A stretch of 13,928 nucleotides of DNA from assembly GCA_964526505.1 (NCBI GenBank), contig CAZGJC010000039.1, forward strand, positions 1 to 13,928, given 5' to 3'. This DNA is from SVTX01 sp964526505. Its GTDB lineage: Bacteria; Bacillota; Clostridia; Oscillospirales; CAG-272. This document shows positions 1 through 7,035 of this stretch, piece after piece. Below the pieces are notes generated by a model. It saw only the letters and a program-made list of their open reading frames with translations, was not told where the DNA came from and ran no database searches. Each line of letters opens with the position of its first letter. Within the stretch, counting starts at the first letter, position 1. Made by a program: the position numbers and the translations under genes.

Positions 1-31
1 AGCCAAACGCTTGGCTGATAAGCATTTGGCT
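1..31. other. Strong hairpin at the left edge of the window
   Basis: Bases 1-12 pair with 20-31 over 11 of 12 positions (only C8/A24 fails), with a 7-nt loop at 13-19. A competing smaller hairpin pairs 1-6 with 11-16. No T-tract follows, so it is not a simple terminator. The element begins exactly at the window edge, so it could be the end of a larger structure, for example an RNA gene to the left. Function unknown. Confidence 0.45.
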
Positions 32-79
32 ATGTATGCAGAAGGCTTTTCTTTGTCTTCAGCAGGTCATTATTTGGTT

Positions 80-165
80 TTCGGTAGTTCGAATCTGTCC
101 ACAATTTCAGCTCTGTGGGAACTCAATAACAAAAAATGCAATTCGTTGGTTCGAATCTGGCTACA
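80..165 (+). repeat. Two diverged copies of a tRNA T-arm-like stem-loop
   Basis: Positions 80-103 and 142-165 are a direct repeat, 20 of 24 bases identical and offset by 62 nt. Each forms a 5-bp stem around the 7-nt loop TTCGAAT, the classic T-loop: stem 83-87 with 95-99, and stem 145-149 with 157-161. The copies differ within the stems but pairing is kept, by wobble in places. One pair changes on both sides (84/98 is G-T, 146/160 is T-G) and another stays paired through A-T to G-T. Neither copy has a matching acceptor strand or an anticodon arm upstream, so I do not call a tRNA. They could be decayed tRNA 3' halves, remains of a tRNA-targeting integration event, or parts of an unknown structured RNA. 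Confidence 0.45.
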
Positions 166-219
166 GGTTCGAAAAGCCCGAAATGCATCTACAAAATTCT
201 GAAAAACTTTAGAGTCGAA

Positions 220-253
220 AAAAACGGAGAAATCTCTCGAAATCTCCGTTTTT
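220..253. terminator. Bidirectional intrinsic terminator
   Basis: An 11-bp stem pairs 220-230 with 243-253 around a 12-nt loop. On the minus strand the stem runs into a 7-T tract, which suits the end of the minus-strand tRNA-Gln transcript. On the plus strand the stem ends in T5 followed by a T-rich stretch, so it can also stop transcription arriving from the left. Confidence 0.75.
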
Positions 254-293
254 CTCTTGTTTTCGTGCCTGCATCTAAATCAGACACTCATCA

Positions 294-368
294 TGGCTGG
301 GGTGGCCAGATTTGAACTGACGAGTGCAGGAGTCAAAGTCCTGTGCCTTACCGCTTGGCGACACCCCA
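294..368 (-). tRNA. tRNA-Gln (anticodon UUG)
   Basis: On the minus strand the acceptor strand TGGGGTG (368-362) pairs with CACCCCA (304-298). The discriminator is G, and CCA is encoded at 296-294. The anticodon stem CAGGA/TCCTG closes the 7-nt loop CTTTGAC (338-332), whose middle bases TTG (336-334) read glutamine CAA/CAG codons. The T-loop is TTCAAAT. The body is 72 nt, without a long variable arm. It has its own promoter at 417-446 and a terminator at 220-253, so it looks like a monocistronic unit divergent from fbp. Confidence 0.95.
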
Positions 369-416
369 ATATAAAATTATGGTCGGTTACAAGAGAGTTT
401 CTTGACAACACACCGT

Positions 417-446
417 ATTATATCACAAAAGGTGGGCAAATGTCAA
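417..446 (-). promoter_or_regulatory. Promoter of tRNA-Gln
   Basis: Read on the minus strand, a consensus -35 TTGACA (446-441) is followed by an 18-nt spacer and a consensus -10 TATAAT (422-417) with the extended TGA just before it. Transcription should start near 410, about 40 nt before the mature tRNA 5' end. Confidence 0.85.
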
Positions 447-584
447 GACCTTTATGCAACAAAATATTCGATAAAGTGAAAAGTTATTCAGTTTGTTAAA
501 AGAATACGGTATATACAAGGGGTGTTTTATGGAATAATGACGGGAGTTGTCGAATACTTTTTTGTTCAATTTTCAAAAAAGGTA

Positions 585-613
585 TTTACATTTGGCAAAA
601 AATATTGTAGAAT
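585..613 (+). promoter_or_regulatory. Promoter of fbp
   Basis: A -35 box TTTACA (585-590) is spaced 17 nt from a -10 box TAGAAT (608-613). The predicted start near 620 lies inside the upstream extension of the fbp reading frame, which supports the ATG at 727 rather than the TTG at 547 as the translation start. Confidence 0.75.
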
Positions 614-726
614 ATACACGGAGTTATCTTTATCGTGACGTACTTTTGAATGTTACGGTGAATTTTACGAACAAGAAAACGGACGGAAAGTTACTTCACA
701 ACAACGCAAGGGAGCAAAGTTACAAA

Positions 727-2691
727 ATGAAAAAAGCACCACACACCCCCGAACAAATTAAAATGCTCAAACTTTTGTCAAAGCAATATCCTTCGATACA
801 GTCGGTTGGAGCGGCAATAGTCAATCTCAATGCCATTCTCAATCTTCCGAAAGGAACGGAGCATTTTTTGAGTGACCTTCACGGGGAGGCGGAAGCGTTC
901 AATCATATTTTAAACAACTGTTCGGGAGTTATACGTGAGAAAGTTGACAATCTTTTTTACAGATTCGTCTCCGAAAGTGAAAGACGGGAACTCTGCACGC
1001 TTATATATTATCCGGCGGAAAAAATAGAAGAATTACACGCAAAAGGTGAGGACACGTACGAATGGTACGATATTACGCTTTACAGGCTTGTTGACCTTGC
1101 ACGCTCGGTTGCATCGAAATACACACGTTCAAAAGTTAGAGACGCATTGCCGAGAGAATATCGGAAAATCATCGACGAACTTTTGCACACGTCGGGCGAA
1201 GAGCATAACAAGCAAGAATATTACAAGCACATCATATCTACGATAATCGAAACGGGTCAGGCATCTATGTTTGTTGAGGCGTTATGTTCGCTTATAAAAC
1301 GAATGGCGGTTGACTGTTTGCACGTGGTCGGCGACATTTACGACAGAGGGCAGAGAGCGGATAAAATACTCGATATGCTTATGGCTCATCACAACGTAGA
1401 CGTTCAGTGGGGAAATCACGATATTGTATGGATGGGAGCGGCGGCAGGAAGCCCCGCTTGCGTTGCAAGTGTGATTAACTGTGCGGTGCAGTACAACACG
1501 TTGTCGCTGGTTGAAAATTCTTACGGTATAAGTTTACGTGACCTTATAGGATTTGCACAGGAGACTTACGACGATTGCACGGGATTTATGCCTCGCTCAC
1601 GTGAGGACAAAGACTACATAAAAAATAATATGAACAGTCTTTCGAAAGCCCACAAAGCCATAGCGATAATACTTTTCAAACTCGAAGGTCAACTTATTAT
1701 GCGTCACCCCGAGTATGAAATGGAAAACAGGCTGTTACTTGACAAGATAGATCGCAACAAAAAGACAATTAAGATAGACGGCGTGGAATATGCGTTAAAC
1801 GACGCACAGTTCCCGACGGTTGACCCCGAAAATCCATACGAATTAACTCCCGAAGAGGATGGACTTATGGTATCGCTTGTACGTGCGTTCAAGCACAGTG
1901 CGGCGTTGCAACGGCACGTCAAGTTCTTATACGCAAGGGGCAGTCTTTACAAGGTATTCAATCAAAATTTATTGTTCCACGGTTGCATACCGATGACGGA
2001 AGATTGCGAATTTCAAGCGGTCAAACTTTACGACGGGCGAGAACTGTCCGGACGTGAATATATGGACGCCTGCGACCGCATAGCACGTCTGGCGTACTAT
2101 CAGGGAGACGGGGATTCTCTTGACTTTATGTATTATCTCTGGTGCGGAAACAAGTCGCCTCTGTTCGGTCGTGAGAGAATGACCACTTTTGAGAGATGCT
2201 TTATTTCCGACAAGCGTGCGTGGGTTGAAAAGAAAAATCCATATTATTCGTTTATAGACAATTACGACGCCATATGCAAAATATTGCACGAGTTCGAACT
2301 TGACGAGGCGTATTCGCACGTTATTAACGGTCACGTTCCCGTAAAAGCGGGAGCGGGAGAAAACCCCGTTAAGGCTAACGGAAGATACATTCTTATAGAC
2401 GGTGGGTTCTGCAAGGCATATCACACAACAACGGGAATTGCGGGATACACGCTTATATATTCGTCACGAGGACTCAGACTTGTTTCTCACGGTCCGTTTG
2501 AGGGAAAAGCGGCGGCTATAAAAGAGAACAAGGATATACTTGCGACTACGGACGTGGTTTTCGAAATGATGAGACGAAGAATGATGGTTGCCGACACCGA
2601 CGAGGGCAGAGACCTGATGGACCAAATGTCGGACCTCAAAGGTCTTTTGCTTGCGTACCAGACAGGTGTTATAAAATCTGCGGGAAATTAA
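727..2691 (+). CDS. fbp: Fructose-1,6-bisphosphatase, class III
   Basis: It hydrolyses fructose 1,6-bisphosphate to fructose 6-phosphate in gluconeogenesis, in the cytoplasm. The 654-residue product has the usual length of the Firmicutes class III enzyme. The metallophosphoesterase motifs appear in order: SDLHGE (D50, H52), VGDIYDRG (D203, D206), WGNHD (N230, H231) and a late NGH (H536), which together should bind the two metal ions. I start at ATG 727 because a promoter lies at 585-613 and an AGGGAG ribosome binding site precedes it (12-nt gap). The frame is open back to TTG 547, but that would put the promoter inside the gene. The gene stands alone, between its own promoter and the terminator at 2693-2723. 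Known class III enzymes respond to metabolites such as PEP and AMP; nothing in the sequence shows transcriptional control. Confidence 0.95.
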   Translation: MKKAPHTPEQIKMLKLLSKQYPSIQSVGAAIVNLNAILNLPKGTEHFLSDLHGEAEAFNHILNNCSGVIREKVDNLFYRFVSESERRELCTLIYYPAEKIEELHAKGEDTYEWYDITLYRLVDLARSVASKYTRSKVRDALPREYRKIIDELLHTSGEEHNKQEYYKHIISTIIETGQASMFVEALCSLIKRMAVDCLHVVGDIYDRGQRADKILDMLMAHHNVDVQWGNHDIVWMGAAAGSPACVASVINCAVQYNTLSLVENSYGISLRDLIGFAQETYDDCTGFMPRSREDKDYIKNNMNSLSKAHKAIAIILFKLEGQLIMRHPEYEMENRLLLDKIDRNKKTIKIDGVEYALNDAQFPTVDPENPYELTPEEDGLMVSLVRAFKHSAALQRHVKFLYARGSLYKVFNQNLLFHGCIPMTEDCEFQAVKLYDGRELSGREYMDACDRIARLAYYQGDGDSLDFMYYLWCGNKSPLFGRERMTTFERCFISDKRAWVEKKNPYYSFIDNYDAICKILHEFELDEAYSHVINGHVPVKAGAGENPVKANGRYILIDGGFCKAYHTTTGIAGYTLIYSSRGLRLVSHGPFEGKAAAIKENKDILATTDVVFEMMRRRMMVADTDEGRDLMDQMSDLKGLLLAYQTGVIKSAGN

Positions 2692-2692
2692 A

Positions 2693-2723
2693 AAAACACG
2701 GCACCGAAAAGGTGCCGTGTTTT
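2693..2723. terminator. Bidirectional terminator between fbp and the zinc-ribbon gene
   Basis: A perfect 13-bp stem pairs 2693-2705 with 2711-2723 around a GAAAA loop. It has an A-tract on the left and a T-tract on the right, so it works for both converging genes. It lies 2 nt after the fbp stop and 11 nt beyond the stop of the minus-strand gene. Confidence 0.92.
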
Positions 2724-2733
2724 AATATTGCAA

Positions 2734-3822
2734 TCAAATCGTTTCGTTGTTATTTCCCGTCGGCATATCATTTGTGCAATCCGTATTTTCCGCATCGGCG
2801 ATGCTGTCAGATACGGAGTCCGTGTCGGTTGTATCGGAAGCGTTACGGCTTGCGTTGTTTGACATATTTGCGACGTATTCGTTTGTGAGTTGTGCTACTC
2901 TTGCGAGTTCAGCCTCTTCTTTTGCGATATCCGCATTATTTTGGATTTGTTTTGCATGGAGTTGCTTGAAGAGAACGGACGTGGTTATCAAAAGTCCGCT
3001 TATGCCCGCATAGTAAAGGAGCAACGTAAAATTCGTTGAGTTAAACAACGCTTCTACACCGCAGATGATACCCATAACGAAAATAAATTGGTTGGGGCAA
3101 TTTGCGGCGCTGTACTGACCCGTGGCACAGGTATCTTCCAAACTTTTCACGCAAGTCTCGGACTTTTTGAAAGCGGAAGAGAGGAGAATATACAGTGCAA
3201 TGGCACAGCCTATTACTATAATGCATACTACGCACACGATAATCCAAAATGAGGCAGAGAGAATAAAATCAACCAATTCGGACGTCTCAAATGGAAGTTC
3301 GATTTCAAATTCGGCAAGATACGAGTCTATGTTCTGAATCAGTTCGGGGTCATTGAGAGCGTCTTCGAATTGTGACTGAAAAGCACTCATCACAAGTGCG
3401 AATATAAGCACAAATGCCGCAACGATTATGAGCATTATGTAAGTTATTTTGAAAATGACTTTAAGCGTTGTGTAGATTGATTTAAAGTTTTTGATTTTCT
3501 TTGCATCGGGACGACCGTGAGATGCATAGAGTTGCCAACCCGCAATCATGGAAACAAGCGAGAAAGCGAACACGAAAGATTGAAAACTCAAAAATGACAA
3601 CGTTGAAAGCACGTACAGTATACTTCCCCCGCAAAGCACGGAGAGGAATATACACAAAACCAAGAATACGGGCGAGTGAAATGCGTCAGCCAATATATCG
3701 GTTGATTTCGCTCTTGCTCTCAAAAATTTTCCACGCTGTTCTTCAACCGCAAAGTGTTCTCCGCAGACGTCGCACGCAAGGGCGTTATCCGGAAGGGGAG
3801 CGTTACATTTTGGACAATACAT
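2734..3822 (-). CDS. Zinc-ribbon multi-pass membrane protein, function unknown
   Basis: I do not recognise a named family beyond the N-terminal zinc ribbon. Residues 3-20 have two CxxC knuckles (C3/C6 and C17/C20) that should bind zinc on the cytoplasmic side. A basic stretch follows (about 30-40), then five or six hydrophobic segments at roughly 51-72, 78-100, 122-148, 187-214 and 246-285. The loop at 149-186 is strongly acidic. The C-terminus has a charged, coiled-coil-like stretch (about 286-318) and a low-complexity tail rich in Ser, Thr, Asp and Asn (319-362). The ATG at 3822 is preceded by GGAGG (3834-3830) with a 7-nt gap. The gene has its own promoter and is monocistronic. Similar zinc-ribbon membrane proteins are common in Firmicutes and mostly uncharacterised; a sensing or scaffolding role would be a guess. 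Confidence 0.85.
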   Translation of the reverse strand: MYCPKCNAPLPDNALACDVCGEHFAVEEQRGKFLRARAKSTDILADAFHSPVFLVLCIFLSVLCGGSILYVLSTLSFLSFQSFVFAFSLVSMIAGWQLYASHGRPDAKKIKNFKSIYTTLKVIFKITYIMLIIVAAFVLIFALVMSAFQSQFEDALNDPELIQNIDSYLAEFEIELPFETSELVDFILSASFWIIVCVVCIIVIGCAIALYILLSSAFKKSETCVKSLEDTCATGQYSAANCPNQFIFVMGIICGVEALFNSTNFTLLLYYAGISGLLITTSVLFKQLHAKQIQNNADIAKEEAELARVAQLTNEYVANMSNNASRNASDTTDTDSVSDSIADAENTDCTNDMPTGNNNETI

Positions 3823-3860
3823 AAAAATACCTCCGTTTTACGTTTTATTATCACATAAAC

Positions 3861-3889
3861 ATTATATCAAATTTAAACTTAATATTCAA
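3861..3889 (-). promoter_or_regulatory. Promoter of the zinc-ribbon membrane gene
   Basis: Read on the minus strand: -35 TTGAAT (3889-3884), a 17-nt spacer, then consensus -10 TATAAT (3866-3861) with the extended TGA before it. Transcription should start near 3854, about 32 nt before the ATG. It is divergent from the promoter at 4004-4032. Confidence 0.75.
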
Positions 3890-4003
3890 TAGAGTTTTCG
3901 ATATTTTTCACGCTCACAGGTCAAAAAAACACAAAAGAAGCAATCGTCGGCAAAAAATGAGATATTGTGAGAGTATATATTCGGTGTCGACGGGCTTTTT
4001 CAA

Positions 4004-4032
4004 TTGACATTGCAATTTATTTGTGATAAAAT
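4004..4032 (+). promoter_or_regulatory. Promoter of the U32-uppP-RNase M5-like operon
   Basis: A consensus -35 TTGACA (4004-4009), a 17-nt spacer and a -10 TAAAAT (4027-4032) with extended TGA. The start should lie near 4039, about 35 nt before the GTG at 4075. Confidence 0.85.
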
Positions 4033-4074
4033 AATAAGATGAAAATAATTACTGTTTGAAAGGCGAGTTTATTT

Positions 4075-5358
4075 GTGAATAAGAATATAAAAAAGCCCGA
4101 GTTGCTTTCCCCTGCCGGCAATTTCGAAAAACTCAGAGCGGCGTTGCTTTACGGTGCGGATGCCGTTTATTGTGCAGGCACGAACTTCGGTATGCGTTCT
4201 GCCGCCGACAACTTTACGATTGAAGAACTTCGAGAGGCGGTTACGTACACGCACGAGAGGGGCAAGAAGATATATCTTACGCTCAACACGATGCCTCACG
4301 GCGATGAATACGAGGCACTTGAAGAGTTTATCGTCACCATAAAGGATTTCGGCATAGACGCATTTATAGTTGCCGATCTCGGCGTTATCGCACTTATAAA
4401 GAGAGTTGCACCCAATATGGAAATACATATCTCAACGCAGGCAAGTATCGTTTCTCCCGAATCCGCAGTGGCGTATGCGTCGCTCGGAGCGAAGAGACTT
4501 GTGCTTGCAAGAGAACTCAATTTCGGAGAGATAGCGAAGATAAGAGAGAGGCTTGACCCGGACGTTGAACTTGAAGCGTTTATTCACGGCTCAATGTGCG
4601 TGTCTTACAGCGGAAGATGCATGCTGTCGCAGGCACTTGTCGGCAGAGACGGAAACCGAGGCAGATGTGTTCAGCCTTGCAGATGGAACTACGTACTTTA
4701 CGAAGAAAAGCGTCCCGACACGCCTATTCCGATAGAGCAGACGGAACTCGGCACGTTTATTATGTCATCGAAAGACATGTGCATGATAGAGCATATTCCC
4801 GAACTTATACACAGCGGAATAGATTCTTTCAAGATAGAGGGAAGAATGAAGAGTGCGTACTACACGGCGGTTGTCACAAATGCGTACAGAATGGCGATAG
4901 ACAAATATTTCGACGACCCCGATTCATATGAGTATGATTCACGTTGGTACAGAGAACTTGACAGCGTATCCCACAGAGAATACTGTTCGGGATACTATCT
5001 TGACAAACCGATAGAAAACGCACAACTTGCCACACAGACGGGTTACATACGTGAAAAGGCGTATTTCGCAACCGCAACCGAATTTTGCGACAAAGAGTTT
5101 GAAGCACTTTCCTTGCGTGGTATCGAGACTGAAAACGCCGACGGAAAACTTTACAGATTTATTCAGCGTAACAAGGTAAGTTCGGGTGACTCGGCAGAGG
5201 TCATTTCTCCCGACAAAATCGGTCAACCGTTCAGAGTACGTGAGATATATTCGCAGGTCGGTGAGGTTTTGGAGTCCGCTCCGCATCCGTCGATGATATT
5301 CTGGTGCAGAGTCCCGTTTGACGTCAAACCGGGAGACATTATGCGTTCGGGCGATTGA
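4075..5358 (+). CDS. U32 family 'peptidase', probable RNA hydroxylation protein (TrhP/RlhA type)
   Basis: The opening ELLSPAGNFEKLRAAL and the GADAVYCAG segment are the U32 signature. Four cysteines in the middle (C175, C182, C198, C202, within the GSMCVSYSGRCMLS and NRGRCVQPC stretches) match the conserved cysteine set of this family. Although named after a collagenase-like peptidase, well-studied members act in hydroxylation of tRNA U34 (TrhP) or of 23S rRNA (RlhA). At 427 residues this copy is near the size of TrhP-type proteins, so tRNA wobble-uridine hydroxylation is the likeliest role; I cannot separate the subfamilies by eye. The start is GTG 4075, preceded by AGGCGAG at 7 nt. It is first in an operon, with uppP 15 nt downstream. 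Confidence 0.88.
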   Translation: MNKNIKKPELLSPAGNFEKLRAALLYGADAVYCAGTNFGMRSAADNFTIEELREAVTYTHERGKKIYLTLNTMPHGDEYEALEEFIVTIKDFGIDAFIVADLGVIALIKRVAPNMEIHISTQASIVSPESAVAYASLGAKRLVLARELNFGEIAKIRERLDPDVELEAFIHGSMCVSYSGRCMLSQALVGRDGNRGRCVQPCRWNYVLYEEKRPDTPIPIEQTELGTFIMSSKDMCMIEHIPELIHSGIDSFKIEGRMKSAYYTAVVTNAYRMAIDKYFDDPDSYEYDSRWYRELDSVSHREYCSGYYLDKPIENAQLATQTGYIREKAYFATATEFCDKEFEALSLRGIETENADGKLYRFIQRNKVSSGDSAEVISPDKIGQPFRVREIYSQVGEVLESAPHPSMIFWCRVPFDVKPGDIMRSGD

Positions 5359-5373
5359 TTTTTCGGAGGGTTT

Positions 5374-6261
5374 ATGTTTATAGAAATTTTAAAGGCGATT
5401 TTCTACGGAATAGTTGAGGGAATTACGGAATGGTTACCCGTATCCAGCACGGGGCATCTTATACTGCTCGGAAATTTTTTGAAACTTGACGTCGCTCCGG
5501 AACTCGGCGGTGCATTCGCAACTCAGTATGAAAATATGTTCGACGTTGTTATACAACTCGGTGCCATATTGGCTGTTGCGGTGATTTATTTTACGAAACT
5601 CAATCCGTTCTCGGGTAAAAAAAGCAAGACCGAAAAGATAGGTACGTGGTCGTTGTGGGGCAAGGTTATACTTGCGAGCATACCCGCAGGTCTTATAGGT
5701 GTTGTGGGTGACAAGATAATCGAAAAAATTACGGGAAAGAGCATAGACGGTTGGCTTTTCAATTGGCAGGTGGTTTCCGCAACGCTTATCATTTACGGTA
5801 TTTTGTTTATAATCGTCGAAAAGTTCCACAAGTCGCACGCATCGGTTGACAGTGTGGACGATATAAGTGTCGGCCGGGCGTTTGCGATAGGTTGTTTTCA
5901 GGCGTTGTCGATAGTTCCCGGAACTTCACGTTCGGGTTCGACAATACTCGGTGCGAGAATGATAGGAGTATCCCGTCCCGCCGCCGCCGAATTTTCGTTC
6001 TTTCTCGGAATACCTGCGATTGCGGGAGCGGCACTTATAAAGGGACTTTCGTTTGTAAAATACGTATCGGAGTCCGGCATTACTCTTCCGCTGACGGCGA
6101 TTGTCGCACTTATTGTTGCAACGCTCGTTTCGTTTTTGGTTTCCATGCTTGTGGTTAAATTCCTTGTGGATTTCGTAAAGCGTCACAGTTTTATTCCGTT
6201 CGGAGTTTACAGAATAGCACTTGGCGTGCTTGTTATAATTTACTTTACCGTTTTTGCGTGA
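5374..6261 (+). CDS. uppP: Undecaprenyl-diphosphatase UppP (BacA family)
   Basis: This integral membrane enzyme dephosphorylates undecaprenyl diphosphate to the monophosphate, regenerating the lipid carrier for peptidoglycan and other wall polymers. Overproduction is known to give bacitracin resistance. The 295-residue product carries both family motifs. The glutamate-rich N-terminal one, EGITEWLPVSSTGH, contains E15, E19, S24-S25 and H28. The second, PGTSRSGST, holds the catalytic arginine R186 and is followed by the conserved AAEFSFFLGIPA segment. The remainder is hydrophobic helices, with a longer polar cytosolic stretch at about 75-97. The ATG has a GGAGG site close upstream. The gene sits between a U32 RNA-modification gene and an RNase M5-like gene that begins 1 nt after its stop, so translation of the pair is probably coupled. 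Confidence 0.95.
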   Translation: MFIEILKAIFYGIVEGITEWLPVSSTGHLILLGNFLKLDVAPELGGAFATQYENMFDVVIQLGAILAVAVIYFTKLNPFSGKKSKTEKIGTWSLWGKVILASIPAGLIGVVGDKIIEKITGKSIDGWLFNWQVVSATLIIYGILFIIVEKFHKSHASVDSVDDISVGRAFAIGCFQALSIVPGTSRSGSTILGARMIGVSRPAAAEFSFFLGIPAIAGAALIKGLSFVKYVSESGITLPLTAIVALIVATLVSFLVSMLVVKFLVDFVKRHSFIPFGVYRIALGVLVIIYFTVFA

Positions 6262-6262
6262 T

Positions 6263-6856
6263 ATGGAAAAAATAAACGTAAGATATCCGATAATTGTCGA
6301 GGGTAAGTATGACAAGATAAAACTTTCGTCGGTGGTTTGCGGTAATATTATCGCAACGGACGGGTTCGGAATATTCAAAAACAGCGAAAAGATGTCGCTT
6401 TTGCGTAAATTATCCGAAAAGACGAAAATAATCGTGCTTACCGACCCCGACGGCGGAGGGAAAGTAATTCGTTCGCACATAACGTCGGCAATCCCGAGGG
6501 AGCGGTTAATTCAACTTTACACACCTCAAATAAAGGGGAAAGAGAAGCGTAAGGAAAAAAATTCGGCAGAGGGTTTTCTCGGAGTTGAGGGAATGGAGGC
6601 TGAGTTACTTTATAATCTTTTGCGTCCGTTTTCGGTTGAAACAGAGGACGAGTGCGGTGAATTTGTGCGAAGCGAGATAACCAAGGTGGATTTTTTCTGC
6701 GACGGTTTGTCCGGAGGGGATAACAGTTCGTCTCGCAGAGACGCATTGTGCATTCGGCTCGGTTTGCCATTGAATATGACTGCAAATTCGCTTCTCGAAG
6801 CGGTGAGGATTCTTTGCACTTACGAAGAATACAAAGAAATTGTGAGTAACCTGTAA
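6263..6856 (+). CDS. Toprim-domain ribonuclease M5-like protein
   Basis: RNase M5 matures the 5S rRNA precursor. The 197-residue product has an N-terminal Toprim domain with the expected acidic residues (E13 in IVEGKYDK, D61 and D63 in LTDPDGGG). Its C-terminal part (about 145-183, with GLSGGDNSSSRRDAL) resembles the RNase M5 C-terminal domain. The length fits the family (about 180-190). I chose the ATG at 6263, one base after the uppP stop; a TTG at 6254 would overlap uppP. There is no clear Shine-Dalgarno sequence, so translation probably depends on coupling to uppP. Classical rnmV genes usually sit beside ksgA, and this setting is different. It may be the genome's RNase M5 or a related Toprim nuclease of unknown substrate. 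Confidence 0.8.
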   Translation: MEKINVRYPIIVEGKYDKIKLSSVVCGNIIATDGFGIFKNSEKMSLLRKLSEKTKIIVLTDPDGGGKVIRSHITSAIPRERLIQLYTPQIKGKEKRKEKNSAEGFLGVEGMEAELLYNLLRPFSVETEDECGEFVRSEITKVDFFCDGLSGGDNSSSRRDALCIRLGLPLNMTANSLLEAVRILCTYEEYKEIVSNL

Positions 6857-6893
6857 ATTAAGTTTCGGGGCGTGTTTTAAGGCGTGATTTTTG

Positions 6894-6922
6894 TTGACAA
6901 ATACAGTCATTTGTGATAGAAT
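6894..6922 (+). promoter_or_regulatory. Promoter of the Wzy-like gene
   Basis: A consensus -35 TTGACA (6894-6899), a 17-nt spacer and a -10 TAGAAT (6917-6922) with extended TGA. Transcription should start near 6929, leaving a leader of about 107 nt. Confidence 0.85.
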
Positions 6923-6980
6923 GGTGAAAAAGTAAATTCGGAAGTCTTGATTTGGAATTTGCGTGGCGGTTACAGTCGGG

Positions 6981-7009
6981 CAATCCGAAAAAGGCTATTC
7001 GGTGAATTG
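6981..7009 (+). promoter_or_regulatory. Stem-loop in the leader of the Wzy-like gene
   Basis: CCGAA (6985-6989) pairs with TTCGG (6998-7002) and, beyond a 3-nt bulge, CAAT (6981-6984) pairs with ATTG (7006-7009). It ends 26 nt before the start codon and has no T-tract. A second small fold, GCAT and ATGC at about 7018-7031, would put the GAGG ribosome binding site in its loop. No known riboswitch is recognised; a regulatory role is only inferred. Confidence 0.3.
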
Positions 7010-7035
7010 TTTTATGTGCATGCGAGGATGCGATT

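Larger units (their letters stand above)
369..726. other. Intergenic region between tRNA-Gln and fbp
   Basis: This 358-nt stretch holds the minus-strand tRNA-Gln promoter (417-446) and the plus-strand fbp promoter (585-613), followed by a leader of about 107 nt to the fbp start. I see no convincing small gene. The fbp reading frame stays open leftward to a TTG at 547, but the promoter lies inside that extension. An inverted repeat (400-407 with 441-448) frames the tRNA promoter. I recognise no riboswitch in the leader. Confidence 0.6.

Noticed and set aside
11..202. 63-residue open frame at the left edge
   Set aside because: It starts at a TTG without a ribosome binding site, runs through the T-arm-like repeats, and its product resembles no protein I know.
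402..407. Plus-strand TTGACA as a -35 box
   Set aside because: No acceptable -10 box follows at 16-18 nt.
257..499. 80-residue plus-strand open frame
   Set aside because: It runs antisense through the tRNA-Gln gene and its promoter.
547..726. 60-residue N-terminal extension of Fbp from a TTG
   Set aside because: A promoter with 17-nt spacing lies inside it, and the ATG at 727 has a ribosome binding site and gives the family's normal length.
1969..2424. 151-residue minus-strand open frame inside fbp
   Set aside because: It lies fully antisense to a well-supported gene and has no recognisable motif or ribosome binding site context.
6254..6262. TTG start for the RNase M5-like gene
   Set aside because: It overlaps uppP and adds three residues without support; the ATG at 6263 directly after the uppP stop is simpler.
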